Below the pieces are notes generated by a model. The model saw nothing but the letters and a program-made list of their open reading frames with translations, did no database searches and was not told the DNA's origin. The position numbers and the translations under genes were made by a program. This document shows, one piece after another, positions 57,882-64,000 of a stretch of DNA of 64,000 nucleotides. The stretch is from Candidatus Rokuibacteriota bacterium (GTDB lineage: Bacteria; Methylomirabilota; Methylomirabilia; Rokubacteriales; CSP1-6): positions 1 to 64,000 of the forward strand of contig JAUSJX010000076.1 of assembly GCA_030647435.1 (NCBI GenBank), read 5' to 3'. Position 1 is the first letter of the stretch. The number at the start of each line of letters is the position of its first letter.

Positions 57882-59414
57882 TTACTTCTTGAGCCTCAGG
57901 TCCTCGAAGGGCGCGGAGTAGGCGAACCCGGGAATAAGGCCCGCGCCGGATTCCTCGACGCGCGGTCCCACGCCCCAAATGAACGCCAGGTCGTAGATCG
58001 GGATGTTGACGACCTGCTCGTGGATCCGCTTCTGGATCTGGTGCACCAGCGCCTCGCGCTTCTTCCCATCGAGCTCCCTGCCCTGGCGCACGTAGAGGTC
58101 GTCGATGTCGGGCAGGCTGCCGTAGGCGTAGATGCCGTTCTTCGTCGCGTAGGGCTCGATCCGCGTCGCCGCATTGCCGAACGTGGCGGTGACGACGAGG
58201 ATCACGCCGTGCAGCTTCTTCTCGCGCCAGGCCGAGAAGTAGGCGGCGCGCTCCATCGTGCGCTGGCGCGTGCGGATCCCGACGGCCTGGAAATATCCCT
58301 GGATGGCCTCGCCCATGGAGTTGTAGGGCGGGAAGGGGGTGAAGTCGCCGCCGTCGAAGCCGTTCGGGTACCCGGCCTCGGCGAGGAGCTTTCGGGCGCG
58401 CTCGGGATCGTAGGCGGGCGCCTCGAAGGTGAGCGCGTACTGGAAGATCCGCGGGACGAAATTCCCAGTGAGCCGCGAGAACCCGAGCGTCTCGGCCTTG
58501 TTCACCGCCTGGCGGTCAATGGCATGGCTCGCGGCCAGCCGCACGCGCCGGTCCGCCCACGGCGACTTCGGATCCCACTGGTCCGGCAGCTCGAGCCAGA
58601 AGGCCCCTGAGAGCAGCGGCGCCACAACCTTGAAGCCGGGTGCCTTCTGCACCGCCTCGGCCGTCGGGCCCGTGAGAAGGTAGACGAGGTCCACCTCGCC
58701 GTTCCGGAGCGCCGCGGCGCGTGTCGACTCCTCCGGCAGCGAGCGCATGACGAGCCGCTTTATCGAGGGCGCCTTGCGCCAGTAGCTGTCGAATGCCTCG
58801 AGCACCAGCTCTACGCCGGGCTTGAACGAGACGACCCGATAGGGACCGGCGCCGACGGGCGCCGCCTTGAAGCCGTCCTCGCCGACTTTCTCCACGTACT
58901 TCTTGGGGACGATCCACGCTGCGCCCGAGGCGGTCGTGCCGTAGAACGTCATGAAATCCGGCCAGGGCTCCTTGAGGACGAAGCGCACCTGGGTAGGCGA
59001 GAGCGCCTGCACCTCCTTGACCTTGTCCTTGAGGAGAGTAGCGGAGGCGCCCTTGTAGCGCTCGAAGGAGAACTTGACGTCGTCCGCGGTGACGGGCTCT
59101 CCGTTGTGGAAGCGCGCGTTCTTCCTCAGCGTAAACGTATAGGTCAAGTGGTCCTTGGATTCCGTCCACGACTCCGCCAGGCTCGGCGTGTTGAGCCCCG
59201 CCGGCATCGGCTTCACCACGGCGTCGTGCACCGCGTAGAGCACCATGAACGGGGTGTTGAACGCCTCCGTCTCCGCAGGGTCGAGCCACTTGGGCGCCAG
59301 CGTCACGTGCAATCCCCAGCGCATCTCGCCCTCCGCGGCGGCGGCGACGGCGGCGGGCGTAGCGACAAGCAGGGTCAGGGCAAGGGCGAGGCGGCGCACA
59401 TTGAGGGTTCTCAT
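57882..59414 (-). CDS. ABC transporter solute-binding protein, family 5
   Basis: 510 residues. Signal peptide (VRRLALALTLLVATPAAVAA, then AAEGEMRW) and the SBP_bac_5 domain: KWLDPAETEAFNTPFMVLYA, LAESWTESKDHLTYTFTLRK, ARFHNGEPVTADDVKFSFER and VGAGPYRVVSFKPGVELVLE. It binds peptides or other organic compounds in the periplasm. No permease or ATPase genes follow, so it may work with a transporter encoded elsewhere or act as a scavenger. It heads the hydantoinase-amidase operon and probably marks the substrate class as an amide or peptide-like compound. Confidence 0.88.
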   Translation of the reverse strand: MRTLNVRRLALALTLLVATPAAVAAAAEGEMRWGLHVTLAPKWLDPAETEAFNTPFMVLYAVHDAVVKPMPAGLNTPSLAESWTESKDHLTYTFTLRKNARFHNGEPVTADDVKFSFERYKGASATLLKDKVKEVQALSPTQVRFVLKEPWPDFMTFYGTTASGAAWIVPKKYVEKVGEDGFKAAPVGAGPYRVVSFKPGVELVLEAFDSYWRKAPSIKRLVMRSLPEESTRAAALRNGEVDLVYLLTGPTAEAVQKAPGFKVVAPLLSGAFWLELPDQWDPKSPWADRRVRLAASHAIDRQAVNKAETLGFSRLTGNFVPRIFQYALTFEAPAYDPERARKLLAEAGYPNGFDGGDFTPFPPYNSMGEAIQGYFQAVGIRTRQRTMERAAYFSAWREKKLHGVILVVTATFGNAATRIEPYATKNGIYAYGSLPDIDDLYVRQGRELDGKKREALVHQIQKRIHEQVVNIPIYDLAFIWGVGPRVEESGAGLIPGFAYSAPFEDLRLKK

Positions 59415-59713
59415 GGCGAGACCCTAGGCCCGGGAGCGCGAAAGGTCAAGCCCCTGGCGTAGTAGGCGGCTCAAAAAGGTCCAGATGCGAGGCGGCGCCC
59501 GACGGCGCAGGCCGGCGAGAAGGGTCCAGATGCGAGGCGGCGAGGGATGCGACGAGCGAGGCGTACTCTCCGTACGTTGAGCGAGGAGCGACCGAGCCAA
59601 CGGTCGGGTCGAGGATTGGCGCGGTACCTCTTAGGCTCCCCTTGGCTGTATCCGCCGTTTCCAGCTTCGTGCCCGTGTAGGTTTGCCGTGAGCCCGTCTC
59701 CAACCCCCGCCAC

Positions 59714-59750
59714 CTCAAACGGCGCAGACGGATTTCCCGTACGCCGCTTC
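59714..59750 (-). ncRNA. Group II intron domain V
   Basis: On the minus strand AAGCGGCG pairs with CGCCGTTT, including the catalytic AGC triad. The upper stem ACGG/CCGT is closed by a GAAA-type loop (CGGGAAATCCG). This is the standard 34-37-nt domain V hairpin and lies 50 nt after the maturase stop, as expected. Confidence 0.8.
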
Positions 59751-59801
59751 CCTGGTAGCTTCGCGTCAAGGGTTATGCGACCTATCCGCCGGCGAGCGCT
59801 T

Positions 59802-61088
59802 TCAGGCATTGGCCCGATACTGCACTCGGTAGTCTCCGAAGAGCCCGAGCGCCTCATGCAGCCACGCCGTACTCCACCTCGTCCAGCCGAAGCCCCCGCG
59901 ATTTCTCGCCCGCATCATGTGCCGCCGCACCTTCTTCTCGACCCACAGTTTCACGTAGGCCAAGCCGCGACTCGCGTGCCCGATCCGGACGTAGGCCACC
60001 CAGCCGCGCAGGATGGGGTTGATCTCGGCGATCACCCCCCGGATCGGCTGGGAGTCCGAGCGTTGGCACACCGCCTTGAGCTTTTGCAGCACCGCCGTCC
60101 GCTGTGTCAGCTTGGGCGTGTACTGCGGCCGCCACGCGCCCCGTCGCGAGCGGACGCGCCGGAAGTCAAACCCCAAGAAGCCAAAGCTCTCCCCCTGGCT
60201 CAGGTCCACGATCCGGGTCTTGTCTGCGTTCACCCGCAGATGGAGTTTCGCGAGCTCCTCATGGAGCCGCTGGTGCGCCGCCTGCAGCAGCCGGTCATGA
60301 TGACGGTATCCGTCCACGAGGATCACCAGATCGTCGGCGTAGCGCGCGTACTCGAGGTACGTGTACCGGCCGTTCCGGGTCTCCTCCTTGGCCCGCTCCA
60401 GCATCGCGTCCACCTCGGTCAGGTAGACGTTCGCCAGCAGCGGCGAGATCACCCCGCCTTGGGGCACCCCGCGTTTCCCAGAGGCTTTCAGCATCCGCTT
60501 CACCAAGTGCAGGATCTCGCCGTCTTGGACCCGGCGCGCGACCTTCCCGAGCCGCACGTCATGCCGCACGGTATCGAAGAACGCCGCCACGTCCACGTCG
60601 ATCACCCGCGTCTTGTGCTGCACGATTGCCTGGGCCACCCGGTGCACCGCCTCATGCGCCGACCGCTGCGGACGATACCCATACGACCCGTCGCAGAAGT
60701 CCGCTTCGACGATCGGCTCCAGAATGAGTTTGAGCGCACCTTGGACCACCCGGTCCCGAATCGCCGGAATCCCCAGGACGCGGACCTTGCCGCCATCTTT
60801 CGGGATCTCCACGTGCCGGTTCCTGAGCGGCCGGTAGGTGCGAGCGACCAGCGCGTCCCGCAATTCCGCCAGAAACTGCTCCACCCCGGCCCCCTCGATC
60901 GCCGCAAACGTCACCCCGTCGAGACCCGGGGCCCCGTTGTTCTTCTTGGCGACCTCGTACGCCGTGCGCAGCGTCTCCAGCTTCGTCACATGCACGTACA
61001 GGCCCCAACACCGCCAGTCCTTCTCAGCCTTCGCCTTGCCGTAGAGCCTCCGTCTCAGGTCTTGCAGACTGATGGGTACGGTTGTCAT
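59802..61088 (-). CDS. ltrA: Group II intron reverse transcriptase/maturase
   Basis: 428 residues from the ATG at 61088 (MTTVPISLQDLRRRLYGKAK). The reverse transcriptase fold is complete: PGLDGVTFAAIEGAGVEQFL (RT0/1), RVLGIPAIRDRVVQGALKLI, VIDVDVAAFFDTVRHDVRLG (catalytic Asp), GVPQGGVISPLLANVYLTEV, YARYADDLVILVD (YxDD) and FGFLGFDFRRVRS. The GIIM/X maturase domain ends LRGWVAYVRIGHASRG. There is no HNH endonuclease domain. It helps splice the intron and copies it into new sites. Length is typical of this widespread class, and the gene is intact. Confidence 0.92.
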   Translation of the reverse strand: MTTVPISLQDLRRRLYGKAKAEKDWRCWGLYVHVTKLETLRTAYEVAKKNNGAPGLDGVTFAAIEGAGVEQFLAELRDALVARTYRPLRNRHVEIPKDGGKVRVLGIPAIRDRVVQGALKLILEPIVEADFCDGSYGYRPQRSAHEAVHRVAQAIVQHKTRVIDVDVAAFFDTVRHDVRLGKVARRVQDGEILHLVKRMLKASGKRGVPQGGVISPLLANVYLTEVDAMLERAKEETRNGRYTYLEYARYADDLVILVDGYRHHDRLLQAAHQRLHEELAKLHLRVNADKTRIVDLSQGESFGFLGFDFRRVRSRRGAWRPQYTPKLTQRTAVLQKLKAVCQRSDSQPIRGVIAEINPILRGWVAYVRIGHASRGLAYVKLWVEKKVRRHMMRARNRGGFGWTRWSTAWLHEALGLFGDYRVQYRANA

Positions 61089-61630
61089 CGCACCCCTGCC
61101 TTCCATGTCGTTGGAGGCGTTGCCGACCAGTAGGGCTCCTTCGCTCCACTGGCATGACCCCGCTTCCCCGCTACTACGAGCCCGTCCTCCACCCTCTCGC
61201 CTTCCGCCCACTTCCCAGGGACACTGGTTATAGAGCGTACCTGGCTCCGCCGCTTTCCCGGCGGGACGAGGAGGGCTTCTCCAGTTGCTCGGCGCGTCCT
61301 GGTCACCGTGCTGTCGCTCCTACCCCGCCGGAGTGCCCCGCCGCGTCAGCCACGCTGCGACGGGTCATGCGGCCTTCGCCCTCTGCATGCGGGCTCGGCC
61401 TCCGGGGTTTGGTCCTTTCGGGGCCTGCTCGGCGTTCACTCACGTTACGGCCCGGTGACTCACTCACCACCCTTTCGATGGCTTTGTCGGTGGGCTTCAG
61501 GGCCTTGATCTCTCTCCGCCCTGCCACCCGAGTTACGGGGGGTTGGCTTTTCCCCCGGCGGGTCTGCCTCCCGCTGAACGCGCCAGCCTTCACTGGACGC
61601 ACATGCAGATGGGCCCTTATCGGCGGCCTG

Positions 61631-62410
61631 CTAGAAGATGACGTAGCCACCGTCGATCACGAAGGTGTCGCCGGTGTGGTAGCGGCTGGCGTCGCTGGCA
61701 AGATAGACGGCGACGCCGCCGAAATCGTCGCCGACGCCCCAGCGCCGCAGCGGCACGCGCGGCAGCACCTTGCCCTTGAACGCCTCGCCGTGGAGCGCCG
61801 CTTCCGTCATCGGCGTGTCGATCCAGCCCGGCACGATGGTGTTGGCGCGGATCTGGTGCCGCGCCAGCTCCACCGCCATGGACCGTGTCATGGCCATGAG
61901 CGCGCCCTTGGTGGCGGAGTAGTGCTCGCTGCGCGCCGCGCCCATGACGGCCGCCAGGCTCGCCGTCGAGACGAGCGAGCCGCCGCCGCCGCGCTCGACC
62001 ATGTGCCGCGCGGCCGCGCGGAGGCTGAAGAATGTCCCGTCCAGGTTCACGCTCATCACCCGCCGCCACTCGGCCGTGGACATCTGGGTGAAGCCGCCGG
62101 ACGCGCCGCCGCGCCCGCTGACGCCTGCGTTGGCGAAGAACGCGTCCACCCGGCCCAGCGCCTTGACGGTCTCGGCGAAGCTGCGGTCCACCGCGCCCTC
62201 GTCGCTGACGTCGCAGCGGATCGCCAGCGCCTTGCCGCCGTGCCCTTGGAGCCGCTTGAGCGCCGTCGCGTTCTTGCCCTCGTTGGTGCCCCAGATGCAG
62301 ACGGCGGCGCCCGCCTGCGCCATCGCCTCGGCCATGCCGAGCCCGATACCGCTGTTGCCGCCCGTGACGAGCGCCACCTTGCCGCTGAGATCCAATGCCT
62401 TGTACGCCAT
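61631..62410 (-). CDS. SDR family oxidoreductase
   Basis: 259 residues. LSGKVALVTGGNSGIGLGMA (TGxxxGxG), DAFFANAGVSG (NAG), SLVSTASLAAV and YSATKGALMAM (YxxxK) are classical. The end DTFVIDGGYVIF is typical of the FabG-like group. Cofactor NAD(P); substrate unknown. The stop codon lies within the right end of the inverted-repeat element. The gene starts 27 nt after the LLM oxidoreductase gene, so the two are co-transcribed. Confidence 0.88.
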   Translation of the reverse strand: MAYKALDLSGKVALVTGGNSGIGLGMAEAMAQAGAAVCIWGTNEGKNATALKRLQGHGGKALAIRCDVSDEGAVDRSFAETVKALGRVDAFFANAGVSGRGGASGGFTQMSTAEWRRVMSVNLDGTFFSLRAAARHMVERGGGGSLVSTASLAAVMGAARSEHYSATKGALMAMTRSMAVELARHQIRANTIVPGWIDTPMTEAALHGEAFKGKVLPRVPLRRWGVGDDFGGVAVYLASDASRYHTGDTFVIDGGYVIF

Positions 62411-62437
62411 GGAGGTCCTTTCGCTATGAGAGCGCGC

Positions 62438-63265
62438 TCAGCCCGCGAGGAGGCGGGCTGCGGCGCGGATCTGGGACGGGTCGTAGGGCGGCTCCGTCAA
62501 CAGGATGACGCGGTCGACGCCCACGCGCTCGAGGGCGGCACGGTTCTCGGAATCGGCGCGGAGCCAGGCGGGCGCCCAGCCCGCGAAGACGCTCAGGCTG
62601 AAGCGTGCGGGGTCGCGCCCCGTCGCCTTGTGCTCGCCGCGCGCGATCTGCGCCAGCTCCGCGAGCCGCGGGTGGCGCGCCTGAGTGTTGAAGCCGTCGC
62701 CGTGCTTCCCGGCGATGGCCGCCATGCGCGGCCCGAAGCCGCCGATGACGATGGGCGGCGGGGGATCGGCCCGCAGATAGCCCTCCGGCTTGTCGAGGCG
62801 GTAGTGCGAGCCGGTGAAGCTCGCGCGATCACCCGACCAGAGACGGCGGAGGATCTGCGCGGCCTCGGCCACGCGCTGGGCGCGCACGGCGTCTGGCTCG
62901 ACCACGAGGCCGAGCGCCTCCTGCTCCCGCGCATAGGGCGTGGCCTTGCTCCCTCCGGCGCCGAGTCCAAGGATGAGACGCCCGCCCGACACCTGCTGGA
63001 TCGTGGCCGCCATGTTTGCGAGGAGCCCCGGGTGGCGGCTCGACACGTTGAGCACGAGAGGTCCGAGCGCCACGCGCTTGGTCACCTCGGCGAGCGCGGC
63101 GAGAGTGGTCAGGCACTCAGGCACGCCCGCGGGGTCGCCGTCGGGGTCGCGCAGATGGTCCCAGGTCCAGATGCCGTCGAAGCCCGCCTCGTCGGCGGCC
63201 ACGGCCGCGGCGCGGACCCCGGCCCAGCGCGCGCCCATGGGAATGAGGAGCAGGTCGGTCTTCAC
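62438..63265 (-). CDS. LLM class (F420- or flavin-dependent) oxidoreductase
   Basis: 275 residues from a GTG at 63265 (MKTDLLLIPMGARWAGVRAA). GFDGIWTWDHLRDPDGDPAG, then VALGPLVLNVSSRHPGLLAN and GGRLILGLGAGGSKATPYAR, plus PPPPIVIGGFGPRMAAIAGK are luciferase-like monooxygenase blocks. It uses reduced F420 or FMN to act on an organic substrate. It is slightly shorter than average. It is upstream of, and co-directional with, the SDR gene. Confidence 0.85.
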   Translation of the reverse strand: MKTDLLLIPMGARWAGVRAAAVAADEAGFDGIWTWDHLRDPDGDPAGVPECLTTLAALAEVTKRVALGPLVLNVSSRHPGLLANMAATIQQVSGGRLILGLGAGGSKATPYAREQEALGLVVEPDAVRAQRVAEAAQILRRLWSGDRASFTGSHYRLDKPEGYLRADPPPPIVIGGFGPRMAAIAGKHGDGFNTQARHPRLAELAQIARGEHKATGRDPARFSLSVFAGWAPAWLRADSENRAALERVGVDRVILLTEPPYDPSQIRAAARLLAG

Positions 63266-63328
63266 CGCCGGGAGTATATCCCGCCTGGAACTTGCTAGAC
63301 TACCAGCCATGAACAATTCCTGGCTGCC

Positions 63329-63661
63329 ATGAAGGATTCGCGTCGCGTGTACTCGACCGAGAAGGGCCGCATCAGCCGGCACGCTCCCCCGCGCGCACCG
63401 GCGCCCGCCGGCCCGAAGGCGCCGAACGACGGCGTGGTGCGCATCTTCCGCGATCGCAACGGGAGGAACGGCAAGGTGGTGACCGTGATCCGCGGTCTGC
63501 CCGCTCGCGAGCTCGAGGAGCGCGTGTCCGATCTCAAGCGAGCCTGCGGCGCCGGCGGCGCCGTCAAGGAGGGCGCCGTCGAGATCCAGGGCGACCACCG
63601 CGAGCGCATCGCAGCACGCCTTCGCGGCCTGGGCTACACGGCCAAGCTGGCGGGCGGTTAG
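63329..63661 (+). CDS. SUI1/eIF1-like translation factor (YciH type)
   Basis: 110 residues. The N-terminal 40 are basic and Pro-rich (RVYSTEKGRISRHAPPRAPA). The SUI1 domain is VRIFRDRNGRNGKVVTVIRG, then LERVSDLKRACGAGGAVKE-like sequence (RACGAGGAVKEGAVEIQGDH) and RLRGLGYTAKLAGG. Bacterial YciH-type proteins influence start-site selection on the ribosome. The gene ends 2 nt before the methyltransferase start. Confidence 0.9.
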   Translation: MKDSRRVYSTEKGRISRHAPPRAPAPAGPKAPNDGVVRIFRDRNGRNGKVVTVIRGLPARELEERVSDLKRACGAGGAVKEGAVEIQGDHRERIAARLRGLGYTAKLAGG

Positions 63662-63663
63662 TC

Positions 63664-64000
63664 ATGACCCAGTATGGGCGGCAGAGCCTCTGGCGGGACA
63701 CGGCTGGTCTCGACGCGGGGAGAGCCCGCGAGCTTGCCGACCGGCTCGAGCTCCGCGCCAAAACCCAGGACGAGATCGAGGCGCGGGCGGCCTACCTCGA
63801 CCTGCTCGGCGTGACGGCAGGCGAGCGCGTGCTCGACGTCGGCTGCGGCAGCGGCGTCGTCACGCGCGACATCGCCCGACGCGTCGGCCCGGGCGGGCGC
63901 GCAGTCGGCGTCGACCAGAGCCCGCAGTTCCTCGCCGTGGCGCACGAGCTCGCGGAGGGGGCGGGGCTCGGCGGCCGCGTAGAATTCCTCGAGGGCAGCG
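63664..64000 (+). CDS. SAM-dependent methyltransferase (cut by window edge)
   Basis: The frame runs from ATG 63664 to the window end (112 codons). RVLDVGCGSGVVTRDIARRV is motif I of class I methyltransferases, preceded by KTQDEIEARAAYLDLLGVTA. AVGVDQSPQFLAVAHELA provides the acidic ribose contact. The C-terminal part is missing, so the substrate is unknown. It is likely co-transcribed with the SUI1 gene. Confidence 0.85.
   Translation, partial: MTQYGRQSLWRDTAGLDAGRARELADRLELRAKTQDEIEARAAYLDLLGVTAGERVLDVGCGSGVVTRDIARRVGPGGRAVGVDQSPQFLAVAHELAEGAGLGGRVEFLEGS

Larger units (their letters stand above)
59603..61602 (-). mobile_element. Group II intron (~2.0 kb) with reverse transcriptase
   Basis: On the minus strand the intron would begin GTGCGTCCAGTGAAGG at 61602, matching the GUGYG 5' consensus. 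It would end CCCGAC at 59603, matching the AY 3' consensus. It contains a reverse transcriptase/maturase gene and a well-formed domain V. The exon junctions are inferred from continuity of the interrupted repeat element and are accurate to a base or two. Confidence 0.78.
59462..61632. repeat. MITE-like inverted-repeat element (copy 2), split by a group II intron
   Basis: The left part, 59462-59602, starts TAGGCGGCTCAAAAAGGTCC as in copy 1, with an internal partial duplication (GGTCCAGATGCGAGGCGGCG appears twice, near 59478 and 59522). The right part, 61603-61632, reads ATGCAGATGGGCCC, then CGGCGGCCTGCTA, the inverted end. Joining the two parts gives an element of about 170 bp. The right end overlaps the SDR stop at 61631. 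Confidence 0.65.

Noticed and set aside
56487-58610. 707-codon plus-strand open frame opposite hydantoinase A and the solute-binding protein
   Set aside because: Antisense shadow spanning two well-supported genes.

Overview
The window is 64 kb of very GC-rich bacterial DNA with tight, often overlapping operons, frequent GTG starts and few intergenic gaps. The gene content suits an uncultured soil or groundwater bacterium of the Candidatus Rokubacteria / Methylomirabilota kind: molybdenum hydroxylases, CaiB-type CoA transferase, amidohydrolases, hydantoinases, F420/LLM-type oxidoreductase, SDRs and UGSC selenoproteins. That assignment is inference from gene content only; no rRNA, tRNA or ribosomal-protein gene is present to prove it.

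Layout. 1-15.7 kb is an accessory, partly decayed region: HNH nuclease genes (two broken), an IS481-like element, a damaged higBA pair, brnTA, a DUF6883/DUF4926/DUF2779 locus and its scattered partial copies, an NYN RNase-like gene, nucleotidyltransferase and wHTH genes and a GHKL ATPase. 15.7-31 kb is mostly catabolic or redox: amidohydrolase, a UGSC selenoprotein, AKR, quinone oxidoreductase, SDR, GNAT, PNPOx-like protein, a ThDP enzyme / CoA-transferase / amidohydrolase operon, a second ThDP enzyme, cupin, and an Xre-RES toxin-antitoxin pair. 30.9-39.1 kb is one long plus-strand run that starts with a glutaredoxin-DinB selenoprotein and continues with SDR, a DUF6282-like hydrolase, a three-subunit CoxMSL-type molybdenum hydroxylase and a D-aminoacylase-like enzyme. 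39.1-51.8 kb has small exported proteins on either side of a second (split) UGSC selenoprotein locus, a membrane spermidine-synthase-like protein, a DapA-family enzyme and a two-subunit IorAB-type oxidoreductase. 52-59.4 kb is a minus-strand operon of solute-binding protein, hydantoinase A, GNAT, hydantoinase B, a 70-residue protein and amidase, with four consecutive 4-nt overlaps. 59.5-61.6 kb is a group II intron inserted in an inverted-repeat element. The end carries SDR, LLM oxidoreductase, SUI1 and a truncated methyltransferase.

The most notable content is three genes whose reading frames are continuous only if an internal TGA is read as selenocysteine: UGSC-domain proteins at 17466-19139 and 43724-44254 (minus), and a glutaredoxin(UxxC)-DinB fusion at 30926-31672. 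Each TGA is followed 11-14 nt downstream by a perfect or near-perfect stem-loop whose apical loop carries [A/G]GU, as expected of bacterial SECIS elements. The two UGSC loci differ in architecture: fused to a ~350-residue partner domain in one, and split into two overlapping genes in the other.
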